DNA of 64,000 nt, taken from contig NZ_JABBYG020000014.1 of the NCBI RefSeq assembly GCF_012935325.2, forward strand, positions 62,001 to 126,000. Direction: 5' to 3'. The position numbers and the translations under genes are program-made. The DNA is from Paenibacillus sp. PL91. Its GTDB lineage: Bacteria > Bacillota > Bacilli > Paenibacillales > Paenibacillaceae. Below, in pieces: positions 16,909-25,476 of this stretch (within the stretch, counting starts at the first letter, position 1; each line of letters opens with the position of its first letter). The notes beneath the pieces are model-generated. The model searched no databases. It was not told the DNA's origin and was given only the letters and a program-made list of their open reading frames with translations.

Positions 16909-17361
16909 TTGAAGCAATGGTCAAGAGAAATCGAGATAAACGCTCCGATTGAACATGTGTGGTCGTATTTAGATGGTTCGTTAGAACAGATGCAAAAGAT
17001 TATGCCTCAAGTGGTAGAGAATAAACCAGTCCACGTGACTAATGAGGTTGTCGGCAGCATCTACCGTCAAAAGTATAAAGAAGGCAAACGCATCGAGGAA
17101 TATGATGTCCATACTTTAGAATATTCAAATCTTCTGAACGATAAAAAAATAAAGATTGGATTCACGTTGGCAAACTGCTTTGAGATCACGGCTTTATATG
17201 AATTGCAACGAGTAAGTGATCAGAAAACAAAGCTTAGATACACCGCAACCAATAAAGCATTAAAGTGGTATGCGAAGTTGTTTATGATATTTGCAAATGA
17301 GAAGGTCGTTGTTAAATTTTTGGAGGATGTAAAAAGAGTCGCTGAATCAGAATTTCAATAA
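16909..17361 (+). CDS. SRPBCC-family (START/Bet v1-like) protein
   Basis: This 150-residue protein starts REIEINAPIEHVWSYL, the typical beginning of polyketide cyclase/Bet v1-fold proteins, and ends in a long helix. The fold has a deep hydrophobic ligand pocket. The ligand is unknown. TTG 16909 follows AAGGGG by eight bases; no ATG fits this spacing. It is the last gene of the MerR-epimerase unit. Confidence 0.75.
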   Translation: MKQWSREIEINAPIEHVWSYLDGSLEQMQKIMPQVVENKPVHVTNEVVGSIYRQKYKEGKRIEEYDVHTLEYSNLLNDKKIKIGFTLANCFEITALYELQRVSDQKTKLRYTATNKALKWYAKLFMIFANEKVVVKFLEDVKRVAESEFQ

Positions 17362-17445
17362 GACCCGATATATTGACCGCCTCGATAGAGGTTTTCTGCC
17401 TATTGTCTTTGTATGGAAACTGAAACTACGTGAAGGGAATATTTT

Positions 17446-18435
17446 ATGAAAAAGATACTGTTGTTAGCTACGGGCGGGACTATCGCTTCTGTGCATGGAG
17501 AGGATGGATTGGCCCCGGGGATGACCGCCGATGATTTGATCAGCTATTTGCCCGAACAAAATCACATGTATCAGGTGGACAATAAAGTGCTGATGGATAT
17601 AGACAGCACCAATATGCAGCCTGAATGTTGGGTCACCATCGCGGAGGCCGTGTATAGCCATTATAACGACTATGATGGATTTGTAATTACGCACGGAACG
17701 GACACGATGAGTTATACATCGGCTGCGCTTTCCTATATGCTGCAGGATTTGAGCAAGCCAGTAGTTATTACAGGCTCGCAGGTTCCTATCCATAATGCTC
17801 ATACCGATGCCATCGATAATATGCGTAACGCGGCCCAGTTTGCGTGTGAGGACATTGGTGGCGTGTTTGTTGTTTTTGATGGCAAGGCAATTAACGGGAC
17901 AAGAGCGGTGAAAGTGAAAACGCGAAGCTACGATGCCTTCGAAAGTATTAATCATCCGTACGTTGCTTACTTTGAGGGCGATGAAATTAAATACGATGTA
18001 CCTGTTTTACCTGTGCCCAAGCAAGAGATAAAGCTAGACACATCGCTATGTCCGGATGTTTTTTTGCTGAAGCTGCATCCGGGCACGAAGCCCGAGCTCT
18101 TCGACTATCTGAAGCAGCACTACAAAGGCGTCATTGTCGAAGGCTTTGGTTTAGGCGGGGTTCCTACCGAAGGGCGGAGTCTGCTTCCAAAAATCATTGA
18201 GCTTGTAGAAGCGGGAGTCGCCGTGGTCATTACGACACAATGTCTGAAGGAGGGCGGCGATCTGACGCTTTACGAAGTTGGGCGAAAAGTAGCCAAAGAA
18301 CAGATTATTTCGTCGAAGGATATGAACAAAGAAGCGATTGTACCGAAGCTGATGTGGGCATTAGGCAAGACCCATGATCTCAATGAGGTAAAAGAAATAA
18401 TGGAAACGCCGATCGCCAATGATATCACGCATTAA
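17446..18435 (+). CDS. ansA: L-asparaginase, type I (cytoplasmic)
   Basis: The 329-residue enzyme hydrolyses asparagine to aspartate and ammonia. Both catalytic threonine motifs are present: TGGTIAS (residues 9-15) and HGTDTM (about 85-90), with a conserved lysine region further on ([10 protein letters not shown]). There is no signal peptide, which fits the type I enzyme. Length is typical. GAAGGGAA precedes ATG 17446. It is a single gene closed by strong terminators. Confidence 0.9.
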   Translation: MKKILLLATGGTIASVHGEDGLAPGMTADDLISYLPEQNHMYQVDNKVLMDIDSTNMQPECWVTIAEAVYSHYNDYDGFVITHGTDTMSYTSAALSYMLQDLSKPVVITGSQVPIHNAHTDAIDNMRNAAQFACEDIGGVFVVFDGKAINGTRAVKVKTRSYDAFESINHPYVAYFEGDEIKYDVPVLPVPKQEIKLDTSLCPDVFLLKLHPGTKPELFDYLKQHYKGVIVEGFGLGGVPTEGRSLLPKIIELVEAGVAVVITTQCLKEGGDLTLYEVGRKVAKEQIISSKDMNKEAIVPKLMWALGKTHDLNEVKEIMETPIANDITH

Positions 18436-18476
18436 GAAGCGGGCCTGAAATCCAATTTCAGGCCATTGATTGTTGA

Positions 18477-18516
18477 GGCTGCCCTTACGACTGATTTATA
18501 GCAAGGGCAGCCTTTT
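18477..18516 (+). terminator. Rho-independent terminator after ansA
   Basis: GGCTGCCCTT pairs with AAGGGCAGCC, followed by five T. A smaller hairpin (GGCCTGAAA/TTTCAGGCC) lies just upstream at 18442..18464. Confidence 0.88.
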
Positions 18517-18536
18517 TCTGTTAGAAGTACACCAGA

Positions 18537-18567
18537 TCCCCCTGCCATTGCCTTGGCAGGGGGATTT
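18537..18567 (+). terminator. Second hairpin terminator in the ansA-kbl gap
   Basis: TCCCCCTGCCA pairs perfectly with TGGCAGGGGGA across a six-base loop, followed by TTTT. Confidence 0.8.
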
Positions 18568-18617
18568 TACGTGGAGGACAACGCAGCGAATAAAAATCTG
18601 AAGATCATGGAAATTAC

Positions 18618-18682
18618 TTGTTGCGCTATAGCGTATTTTTTTATATTATAACATACATACACTATCGTGTACTTTTGTACAC
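18618..18682 (+). promoter_or_regulatory. Promoter and palindromic operator upstream of kbl
   Basis: TTGTTG (18618) and TATATT (18642) are spaced 18 bp. The spacer contains a palindrome, CGCTATAGCG. Just downstream, GTGTAC-TTTT-GTACAC (18667..18682) is a perfect inverted repeat within a direct repeat of TACACTAT. The position fits repressor control of kbl-tdh, possibly by the XRE/cupin protein encoded at the end of the operon. Promoter boxes are moderate matches. Confidence 0.5.
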
Positions 18683-18739
18683 TATGATGACAACGGCATC
18701 GTTTACACTTAAACCTATTTGATACGAGGTGGCATACGA

Positions 18740-19933
18740 ATGAGAAACCAACGATTATCTTCAGTTTTACGTCGGGAACTTGACGAGCTTCAGCACGGGG
18801 GATTGTATCCGACGATCGACACGCTGGAAGGTCCGAACGGTCCCGTTATTCGGTTGAAAGGCAAGGAGCTTGTGAATCTCTCGTCCAACAATTATTTGGG
18901 ATTGGCGACGGACGAGAGATTGGTGGACGCTGCGGTCAAGGCCACGCTACAGTACGGGGTCGGAAGCGGAGCCGTACGGACGATAAACGGGACGTTATCG
19001 CTGCACGTCGAGTTGGAGGAGAAGCTGGCCGCGTTTAAAGGAACCGAAGCGGCAGTCGCTTATCAGTCCGGCTTCAACTGTAACATGGCAGCGGTTTCAG
19101 CGATCATGGGAGCAGGGGACGCCATTCTGTCAGATGAGCTCAACCACGCTTCCATTATCGACGGCTGCCGGTTAACGAAAGCAAAGGTAATCCGGTATGG
19201 CCATTCCGACATGAACGATTTGCGGAGCAAGGCTCAGGAAGCAAGGGAGTCGGGTGCATTTGATAAAATCATGGTCATTACGGATGGCGTATTCTCGATG
19301 GATGGCGATATTGCGAATCTCCCCGAAATTGTACGGATTGCGGAAGCTTACGATTTGATCACCTATGTGGACGACGCGCACGGTACGGGAGTGCTCGGCG
19401 GAGGAGCGGGTACGGTGAAGCATTTCGGTCTTTCCGACCATATCGATTTTCAAATCGGCACCCTGTCGAAAGCAGTTGGAGTGGTAGGTGGATACGTGGC
19501 GGGAACGCAGGAAGTCGTCGATTGGCTTAAAGCGCGCAGCCGTCCATTCCTCTTCTCAACGTCGCAGCCGCCGGGAACGATTGCGGCATGTATTGCGGCG
19601 ATCGGTATCATCCAAGACAGCAAAGAGCTGCAGGAGAAGCTGTGGAGCAACGCGGTATATTTGCAAAATGGCTTGAAGCGGCTTGGTTACACGGTTGGCT
19701 CTACGGTGACGCCAATCACGCCTTGCATGATCGGCGACGAGCAGCTCACCCAGCGCTTCAGCGCGAAGTTGTATGAAGAAGGCGTATACGCCAAAGCAGT
19801 CGTATTCCCGACCGTACCAAAGGGAGCGGGACGCATTCGCAACATGCCTACTGCCGGCCATACGACAGAAATGTTGGACCGTGCGTTGTCTGTATATGAG
19901 ACGGTGGGACGCGAGCTTGGCATCATCCTTTAG
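18740..19933 (+). CDS. kbl: Glycine C-acetyltransferase (2-amino-3-ketobutyrate CoA ligase)
   Basis: This PLP enzyme of the alpha-oxoamine synthase family (397 residues) splits 2-amino-3-ketobutyrate with CoA into glycine and acetyl-CoA, the second step of threonine breakdown. Visible motifs are NLSSNNYLG, the [10 protein letters not shown] block and the PLP lysine in [12 protein letters not shown] 18740 follows GAGGTGG, so an upstream in-frame TTG at 18719 is rejected. Twelve bases separate it from a threonine dehydrogenase gene. This pairing selects Kbl over the closely related BioF/8-amino-7-oxononanoate synthase. Confidence 0.9.
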   Translation: MRNQRLSSVLRRELDELQHGGLYPTIDTLEGPNGPVIRLKGKELVNLSSNNYLGLATDERLVDAAVKATLQYGVGSGAVRTINGTLSLHVELEEKLAAFKGTEAAVAYQSGFNCNMAAVSAIMGAGDAILSDELNHASIIDGCRLTKAKVIRYGHSDMNDLRSKAQEARESGAFDKIMVITDGVFSMDGDIANLPEIVRIAEAYDLITYVDDAHGTGVLGGGAGTVKHFGLSDHIDFQIGTLSKAVGVVGGYVAGTQEVVDWLKARSRPFLFSTSQPPGTIAACIAAIGIIQDSKELQEKLWSNAVYLQNGLKRLGYTVGSTVTPITPCMIGDEQLTQRFSAKLYEEGVYAKAVVFPTVPKGAGRIRNMPTAGHTTEMLDRALSVYETVGRELGIIL

Positions 19934-19944
19934 GAGGAATCGAC

Positions 19945-20919
19945 ATGAGGCGTATTCTTATTACCGGAGCGTTTGGACAGATTGGCAGCGAATTAGCGGT
20001 TCGGCTACGGCAGATCTATGGCCAGGATGCGGTTATGACAACGGATATCCGGCACAGTTCCAGTGAAACGGCGCAGTCCGGGCCGTTCCGTACGTTGGAC
20101 GTAACCGATGGCAAGGCCTTTTATCATGCGGTGAAATCGCATCAGGCCGATACGATTATCCATCTTGCGGCGTTGCTGTCCGCAACGGCAGAAGCATTGC
20201 CAATGCAAGCGTGGCAGTTGAATATGGGAGGGCTGCTGAACGCGCTGGAGGCGGCAAGAGAGCTTGATTGCCGGCTGTTCACGCCGAGCTCGATCGCGGC
20301 CTTTGGCATGGAGACGCCGAGATTCGGTACGCCGCAAGACACGATGCAGCGCCCTGCGACGATGTACGGCATCAATAAAGTGGCGGGTGAGCTGCTGTGC
20401 GATTACTATTTTCACAAATACAGGGTGGATACGAGGGGGCTTCGTTTTCCCGGATTGATCTCCCACGCCGCTCCTCCGGGAGGCGGGACGACCGATTATG
20501 CCGTCGACATGTACGTAAGCGCCGTGAAGACCGGCCGCTTCACATCGTATATTGATAAAGGGACTTTTCTGGACCTGATGTATATGCCTGATGCAATCCA
20601 TGCGGTGATTAAGCTGATGGAGGCGGACGCATCCCGGCTTAAGCATCGAAACGCCTTTAACGTGACGGCAATGAGCGTGGACCCTGAGGGGATTGCCGCC
20701 AGCATCCGCAGACATATGCCAAGCTTCGAGCTCGACTACGGCATTGACCCTCTGCGGCAGTCTATCGCGGACGGTTGGCCGGATGCGATAGATGCGTCGG
20801 CGGCGCGCGAAGAATGGGATTTCCATGCAGATTACGATTTAGACCGGATGACAGACGATATGCTCTCTAATCTCAAAGAAAAGTCGACTTATAGCGAGAC
20901 AAGTGCGAATCTGTTATAA
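19945..20919 (+). CDS. tdh: L-threonine 3-dehydrogenase, SDR (epimerase-like) type
   Basis: The 324-residue protein has the Rossmann motif ITGAFGQIGSEL and the extended-SDR pair Y-xxx-K (MYGINKVAGE), with TPSSIAAFG supplying the serine. These features are shared with short-chain L-threonine dehydrogenases, not the zinc MDR type. It oxidises threonine to 2-amino-3-ketobutyrate using NAD, feeding Kbl encoded immediately upstream. GGAGGAAT lies before ATG 19945. Some sugar epimerases look similar, but the kbl context makes threonine dehydrogenase the best reading. Confidence 0.9.
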   Translation: MRRILITGAFGQIGSELAVRLRQIYGQDAVMTTDIRHSSSETAQSGPFRTLDVTDGKAFYHAVKSHQADTIIHLAALLSATAEALPMQAWQLNMGGLLNALEAARELDCRLFTPSSIAAFGMETPRFGTPQDTMQRPATMYGINKVAGELLCDYYFHKYRVDTRGLRFPGLISHAAPPGGGTTDYAVDMYVSAVKTGRFTSYIDKGTFLDLMYMPDAIHAVIKLMEADASRLKHRNAFNVTAMSVDPEGIAASIRRHMPSFELDYGIDPLRQSIADGWPDAIDASAAREEWDFHADYDLDRMTDDMLSNLKEKSTYSETSANLL

Positions 20920-20920
20920 T
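20912..20920 (+). promoter_or_regulatory. Extended -10 promoter element for the XRE/cupin gene
   Basis: TGTTATAAT is an extended -10 box lying at the tdh stop codon, 47 bp before the regulator start. No good -35 box is visible. It would let the regulator be transcribed independently of kbl-tdh. Confidence 0.4.
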
Positions 20921-20966
20921 ACGCTTAACTTTGGCTGTATGACGGTTTAGAGAGAGGCTGCGAGAG

Positions 20967-21536
20967 ATGGATCAGATACACAAAAAGGTCGGAAAAAATC
21001 TGCTGGCCATTCGAAAATCACGCGGTTTAAGCCTGGATAACATGGCCGAAATGACCGGTGTAAGCAAGGCAATGATCGGTCAGATCGAACGCGGGGATTC
21101 GAATCCGACGATCTCGGTGCTGTGGCGCATCGTCAATGGGCTTGGAATCTCCTTTACTACGCTTATCGAAGACGTGGATTCGGAGGTAACCGTAGCGACA
21201 CCCGGCAATCTGGAGCTGTTCTCGGAAGAAGACGGTGCTTACCGCGCTTATCCGATGTTTCCTTACAGCTTGCGAACGAAACTCGAGTCCTACATGGTCA
21301 CGATTGAACCTGGCTGCGTGCACGGCTCAGAGCCGCATAACGACGGGGTAGAGGAATATATTTTCGTGCATCAGGGTGTATTGGAGCTTAAGCATGACGA
21401 GGAATCCTACGAGGTGCCGGCGGGCAGCGCTGTTCATTTCCATGCGAACAGGCCGCATTGGTATCGCAATTCCGGTACCGAACCCATACATTTCTTTACG
21501 GTTATTTTCTATGCCGACGCCGCGGCACGAGGATAA
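20967..21536 (+). CDS. XRE-family regulator with C-terminal cupin domain
   Basis: The 189-residue protein has an HTH_3 domain (about 8-65: GVSKAMIGQIERGDSNPTIS) and a cupin-2 barrel (about 105-180) with the metal-box pattern PHNDGVEEYIFVHQG and the second box HFHANRPHW. Such regulators sense small metabolites and commonly control amino-acid catabolism genes. Its position right after kbl-tdh on the same strand suggests feedback control of threonine breakdown. GAGAGAGG lies before ATG 20967. Confidence 0.88.
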   Translation: MDQIHKKVGKNLLAIRKSRGLSLDNMAEMTGVSKAMIGQIERGDSNPTISVLWRIVNGLGISFTTLIEDVDSEVTVATPGNLELFSEEDGAYRAYPMFPYSLRTKLESYMVTIEPGCVHGSEPHNDGVEEYIFVHQGVLELKHDEESYEVPAGSAVHFHANRPHWYRNSGTEPIHFFTVIFYADAAARG

Positions 21537-21607
21537 CGAAGGGCATGTTACTATCCATGCTTAGAATGACAACAACCATAAAATGAACGATCTGTTTCTA
21601 GTTACGA

Positions 21608-21631
21608 AGGCACCTGCGGAGGTGCCTTTTT
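21608..21631 (+). terminator. Rho-independent terminator after the XRE/cupin gene
   Basis: AGGCACCT and AGGTGCCT close a four-base loop (GCGG), followed by TTTTT. Confidence 0.9.
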
Positions 21632-22012
21632 CTACGTTAACTTTCGGATGAAGCCTGTTTATAGGAAGTAGAAATAGTTTAAGGGTTATTTGTATGATTT
21701 GTTCGAATTCCAGAGAAAAAAGAATAGATATCTTGCTCCGAATGGAATAGCAAATAATGCGGAGGCCATAATATGGTTATGAATATGATATAATCAAACA
21801 AGTGACATAAAGTAATCAGCCCGCTATAGGTGTCTTATAATGAAATTTGTGATAAAATGTAGACTTATAAGAGGAACGTGAACGAGGCAAAACCCATTCC
21901 GTTCGTGCCAGTACAACTGCAGCTTATGAACGCAATTTTAAACTGCTGATGAATTGGGTATGATTGAAAGGTCTAATCATTAACTTGCAATTATTTTGAA
22001 GGAGGATTTAAA
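21632..22012. other. Intergenic leader upstream of fructose-bisphosphate aldolase
   Basis: These 381 bases hold no credible gene. They are AT-rich, with several TATAAT-like words (for example near 21835), but no well-spaced promoter could be chosen. No known riboswitch was recognised. The leader ends in the strong ribosome site GAAGGAGG before ATG 22013. Confidence 0.5.
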
Positions 22013-22870
22013 ATGGCATTGGTTTCGATGAAAGACATGTTGAACAAAGGTTTAAAAGAAGGTTACGCTGTTGGTCAATTCAACATCAACAACCTAGAGT
22101 GGACACAAGCAATCTTGGGCGCAGCTCAAGAAGAGCAATCACCAGTTATTCTTGGTGTTTCTGAAGGTGCAGCTCGTTACATGGGAGGCTTCACAGTTGT
22201 AACTGCAATCGTGAAATCTCTTATCGAAGAAATGAAAATCACGGTTCCGGTTGCTATTCACCTTGACCATGGTTCAAGCTTTGAAAAATGTAAAGCAGCC
22301 ATTGATGCAGGATTTACTTCTGTTATGATAGATGCTTCCCACTCCCCATTCGAAGAAAACGTAAAAACGACGCAACAAGTCGTTGCATACGCGCATGAGC
22401 GCGGCGTTTCCGTTGAAGCTGAGCTTGGAACAGTTGGCGGACAGGAAGATGACGTAATCGCTGATGGCGTTATCTATGCAGATCCACAAGAGTGCAAACA
22501 GCTAGTTGAGCTTACAGGTATTGATTGCCTTGCTCCAGCACTTGGTTCTGTTCACGGTCCTTACAAAGGCGAACCAAACCTAGGCTTCAAAGAAATGGAA
22601 GAAATTTGCCAAACAATCAAGCTTCCATTGGTATTGCACGGTGGTACAGGCATTCCTACTGCTGATATTAAGAAATCAATCTCGCTGGGAACTGCAAAAA
22701 TCAACGTAAACACAGAAAACCAAATCGCATTTACAAAAATTGCTCGTGAAATCTTGACTTCTGATTCAGAAGTATATGATCCACGTAAATTTTTGGCACC
22801 AGGCCGTGACGCAATCAAATCAACAGTTGCGGGCAAAATGCGCGAGTTTGGTTCTTCCAATAAAGCGTAA
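22013..22870 (+). CDS. fbaA: Class II fructose-bisphosphate aldolase
   Basis: The 285-residue zinc enzyme of glycolysis and gluconeogenesis splits fructose-1,6-bisphosphate. Motifs visible: [11 protein letters not shown] (catalytic Asp and zinc His), [32 protein letters not shown], and KINVNTENQ for phosphate binding. Length and order match Bacillus FbaA. Codon use is more AT-ended and more uniform than the neighbours, which fits a highly expressed gene. It has its own leader and terminator, so it is monocistronic. Confidence 0.95.
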   Translation: MALVSMKDMLNKGLKEGYAVGQFNINNLEWTQAILGAAQEEQSPVILGVSEGAARYMGGFTVVTAIVKSLIEEMKITVPVAIHLDHGSSFEKCKAAIDAGFTSVMIDASHSPFEENVKTTQQVVAYAHERGVSVEAELGTVGGQEDDVIADGVIYADPQECKQLVELTGIDCLAPALGSVHGPYKGEPNLGFKEMEEICQTIKLPLVLHGGTGIPTADIKKSISLGTAKINVNTENQIAFTKIAREILTSDSEVYDPRKFLAPGRDAIKSTVAGKMREFGSSNKA

Positions 22871-22884
22871 TAAGTAAAAAAGAG

Positions 22885-22933
22885 AAAATGGTTGGGCCGA
22901 ATGCAATTTGCATCCGGTCCAACCATTTTTTTT
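22885..22933 (+). terminator. Strong terminator after fbaA
   Basis: AAAATGGTTGG pairs with CCAACCATTTT around an extended inner stem (ATGCAA/TTGCAT), followed by a T tract. Confidence 0.92.
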
Positions 22934-23092
22934 ATTTTTGGCTTAACAATAAGTTGCATAAATCGGCATACATTCCTTGATTTCTTAAAGCTAATAGCAG
23001 ATAAGCTGGATTTACCCCTTTAGGTGCAATAATCTCAGTGTGCGCGAATAACTCCTTATGTAGGGGGGAACGCCAGAACTTATTCAAAATGG
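22932..23092 (-). pseudogene. Possible C-terminal gene remnant of unknown identity
   Basis: On the minus strand about 50 codons read as a plausible protein end (FWRSPLHKELFAHTEI, then NPAYLLLALRNQGMYADL), stopping at the fbaA terminator. Upstream codons do not look protein-like and there is no start with a ribosome site. The parent family was not recognised. It may be a decayed gene or chance. Confidence 0.25.
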
Positions 23093-23193
23093 GTATTAAA
23101 CATAAGTGATTCCTATTATAAAGGTATCGATTTTTAGTTCCCTCTTGGTCTAGAATAATAGAATAGGATTTCTCAAGAGGAGGTTGCGGCCGA

Positions 23194-24141
23194 GTGAACA
23201 AAACAGACCGTATGTTGGCCATCGTGCTTGAGCTGCAGCGCACTGAGGTTTTACGGGCTGAGGATTTGGCGGATATATTTGAAACGAGCGTGCGGACCAT
23301 CTATCGGGATATACAGGCACTAAGCGAAGCGGGCGTACCCGTGGTAGGTGCTCCGGGACTGGGCTATTCATTAATGGACGGATACTTTCTGCCGCCAGTC
23401 AGTTTCACAGCGGAAGAAGCCGTTGCGCTGCTCATTGGGACGGACTTTATTGAACAAAGATTCGATGCCGACTATGGCAGCAAGGCTCAGTCCTCTCGTG
23501 GAAAAATTGAAGCCATCCTGCCGGAGCAAGTACGAAGTGAAGCATCTCGGGTGCGTAAGACGATGAAGCTGCTCACTTCTAGAGAGGATGTCACGCGCAA
23601 GCAAGAGAAAGAGCATATTCATATGATCCGGCGAGCGATTCTGGATGAGCGGAAGATTAGATTTGGCTATTCGAAAAAAATAGCCGAATGGAATGGGAAT
23701 CGTCAAAGTATACGTGTCGCGGCTCCCTATGGTCTTGTTTTTACTCACGGGTCTTGGATATTGATTGCCTATTGCGAGATGCGGCTGGACATTCGCCATT
23801 TTCGGTTGTCGAGAATGACGGAGCTTACTGTGCTAGAGGACAGATTCGAGGTTGCGTCTGGTTTTAATTTGGCGGATTACAAGCCCGAGGATGACCGCCA
23901 CATCCATGTGCGTATTTTGGTCAATCGTGACATTGCGGATAAAGTGAAGGAATCGAACAATTACTACATGGAAGCAGCAGAGGAACAGGCAGATGGCTTG
24001 CATATCAGCTTCCGTGTCCGCCACCCCGAGGAGTTATTGCAGTGGGTGCTCGGCTGGGGTGCAGACGTCGTTGTGCTGGAGCCGGAATCTTTCCGAAGCC
24101 GCGTTCGAGCAGAAGCTGAAAAAATGTTAAAACGCTACTGA
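23194..24141 (+). CDS. YafY-type transcriptional regulator (HTH_11 plus WYL)
   Basis: The 315-residue protein has an N-terminal DeoR-like winged helix (RMLAIVLELQ..., SVRTIYRDIQALSEAGVPV). It is followed by a WYL domain (about 140-230) with RFGYSKK and the RHFRLSRMTEL segment, and a WCX extension ending in RAEAEKML. WYL domains bind small ligands or nucleic acids and serve as sensors in regulators, including some in defence and stress loci. GTG 23194 follows AGGAGG. A DinB-family gene lies 67 bp downstream, but a terminator separates them. Confidence 0.9.
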   Translation: MNKTDRMLAIVLELQRTEVLRAEDLADIFETSVRTIYRDIQALSEAGVPVVGAPGLGYSLMDGYFLPPVSFTAEEAVALLIGTDFIEQRFDADYGSKAQSSRGKIEAILPEQVRSEASRVRKTMKLLTSREDVTRKQEKEHIHMIRRAILDERKIRFGYSKKIAEWNGNRQSIRVAAPYGLVFTHGSWILIAYCEMRLDIRHFRLSRMTELTVLEDRFEVASGFNLADYKPEDDRHIHVRILVNRDIADKVKESNNYYMEAAEEQADGLHISFRVRHPEELLQWVLGWGADVVVLEPESFRSRVRAEAEKMLKRY

Positions 24142-24166
24142 CATACTGTTGTCAGTAGCGTTTTTG
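24131..24166 (+). terminator. Terminator overlapping the yafY-like stop codon
   Basis: AACGCTACTGAC pairs with GTCAGTAGCGTT, followed by TTTTG. The TGA stop of the WYL regulator lies within the left arm. Confidence 0.88.
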
Positions 24167-24208
24167 TATAGTCATAGCAGATGATCATAAAGGAGCTGTT
24201 GGAAGAAG

Positions 24209-24790
24209 ATGAACGCAACCGAAGCATTATTGCGATTTGAACAAAGTGTACATGGTTATTTGCACGAATTAGAGGGTTTCAGCATGGAGCAGCTGAAGCA
24301 TCAGCCAAGTGAGAGCGATTGGTCGCTTGGACAAATGTATCAGCATCTGATTAATTCGGCACTGTATATGCAGCTTCCAAACATTGAACGCTGCATGACG
24401 GAAATCGATGATTCCATCCCATCAACAGGAGTAAAAACAAAGGAGGGCGAGGCGATTTTTGAACAAGGTAGCTTCCCGCCCATCCGTATCCAAGTCCCGC
24501 CCTCCCCGCAATATACACCGAAGCAGCCGGAGAGCAAGGAGGAGCTGATCCAAGGCTTGCACGCTGTGATCCACCGGATGAAACAAGTTGCGCCTACGCT
24601 TGATATGGCAAATAAACAAAACACGGTTGCCCATCCGCGGTTTGGTATGTTAAATGCGAATGAATGGTTTTTGCTTATTGAAATGCACTATCGCCATCAT
24701 CTTTTGCAAATGGATCGTTTGAAAGAATCGTTCAACGTTACCCGGGTTCGCGAAGACACTCCATTTTTAAATAAGCAGCAAAGCTCTTAA
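24209..24790 (+). CDS. DinB-family protein
   Basis: This 193-residue protein belongs to the DinB/YfiT four-helix bundle family. It has WSLGQMYQHLINS with the first metal-type histidine and EMHYRHHLLQMDRL with the C-terminal His pair. Members are thiol S-transferases or of unknown function; here the substrate is unknown. GGAGCTG lies before ATG 24209. Its 3' end overlaps the convergent TetR gene by 53 bp. Confidence 0.82.
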   Translation: MNATEALLRFEQSVHGYLHELEGFSMEQLKHQPSESDWSLGQMYQHLINSALYMQLPNIERCMTEIDDSIPSTGVKTKEGEAIFEQGSFPPIRIQVPPSPQYTPKQPESKEELIQGLHAVIHRMKQVAPTLDMANKQNTVAHPRFGMLNANEWFLLIEMHYRHHLLQMDRLKESFNVTRVREDTPFLNKQQSS

Positions 24791-25340
24791 TATTCATCCG
24801 AATATGCCGATTGCTTCCTTCAAGCTTGCTCATCATGATGCCGCCCTCCATGATGGATAGGGAGAAAGTAGCTAGCGCATCAATATCGAGGTCTGCTTTG
24901 AATTCGCCGCTTTGTACGCCTTCGGATATAATTTTTTTTTTGACTTCGAGCGTACGCTTTAGAGCGAGCTGGGCTTTCTCGCGTAAGCCGGGATGAGAAT
25001 CATCGCTTTCAACTGCCGTATTGAGGAGCGGGCATCCCCCGGTGAATGGCGGCGCTTCTACTACGTTCTCGTACACATGTAAATAGGCTAACAGCTTGCC
25101 AGAGGCCGTTTCTTGCTGACCTATGGCTTGAGCAAGCTTAGCCCCGACTATACTGCCCGCATAACTAAAGGCTTCATAAGCAATCTCATCTTTACTGGAA
25201 AAGTGACGGTAGATGCCGCCTTTCTTTATGCCTGTTAACTCTGTTATATCGGACAAGGATGAGCCGGAATATCCCTTCTGGTTAAAAAGTTCAGCGGCTT
25301 TAGCTATGATGTCTTTGCGGGTCTTCTCGCCTTTTTCCAT
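24738..25340 (-). CDS. TetR/AcrR-family repressor
   Basis: The 200-residue protein has a TetR DNA-binding domain (GYSGSSLSDITELTGIKKGG, then IYRHFSSKDE) and a helical ligand domain containing GGCPLLNTAVE, typical of the TetR C-terminal type. ATG 25340 is the third of three consecutive ATGs and is spaced best from AAGGAGG; an upstream in-frame start at 25385 would ignore that site. It is divergent from an MFS transporter, with a long palindrome between them. Confidence 0.88.
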   Translation of the reverse strand: MEKGEKTRKDIIAKAAELFNQKGYSGSSLSDITELTGIKKGGIYRHFSSKDEIAYEAFSYAGSIVGAKLAQAIGQQETASGKLLAYLHVYENVVEAPPFTGGCPLLNTAVESDDSHPGLREKAQLALKRTLEVKKKIISEGVQSGEFKADLDIDALATFSLSIMEGGIMMSKLEGSNRHIRMNIKSFAAYLKMECLREPG

Positions 25341-25424
25341 CATCATCCTCCTTATTTCCTTGTATTTGTACACGTAGTATATCAAATGAATTTACGCTCT
25401 TGCAAAAAAACGTATCCATGTTAT

Positions 25425-25454
25425 CATAAAAGATACCAATTGGTATCTTTTATG
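25425..25454. promoter_or_regulatory. 30-bp perfect palindrome, likely TetR operator
   Basis: Bases 25425..25439 (CATAAAAGATACCAA) are exactly mirrored by 25440..25454. The core GATACCAATTGGTATC resembles other AcrR/TetR operators. It lies between the divergent repressor and MFS genes, 22 bp before the MFS start, so it probably controls both. Confidence 0.75.
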
Positions 25455-25476
25455 AGCGACAGGGGTGGATAGAATA

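Noticed and set aside
18740-19933. 8-amino-7-oxononanoate synthase (bioF)
   Set aside because: It is the same enzyme superfamily, but the adjacent threonine dehydrogenase and lack of other biotin genes favour kbl.
20005-20826. 273-codon minus-strand frame opposite tdh
   Set aside because: It is a shadow of a well-supported dehydrogenase and is rich in Arg/His/Cys as expected for antisense of GC-rich coding DNA.
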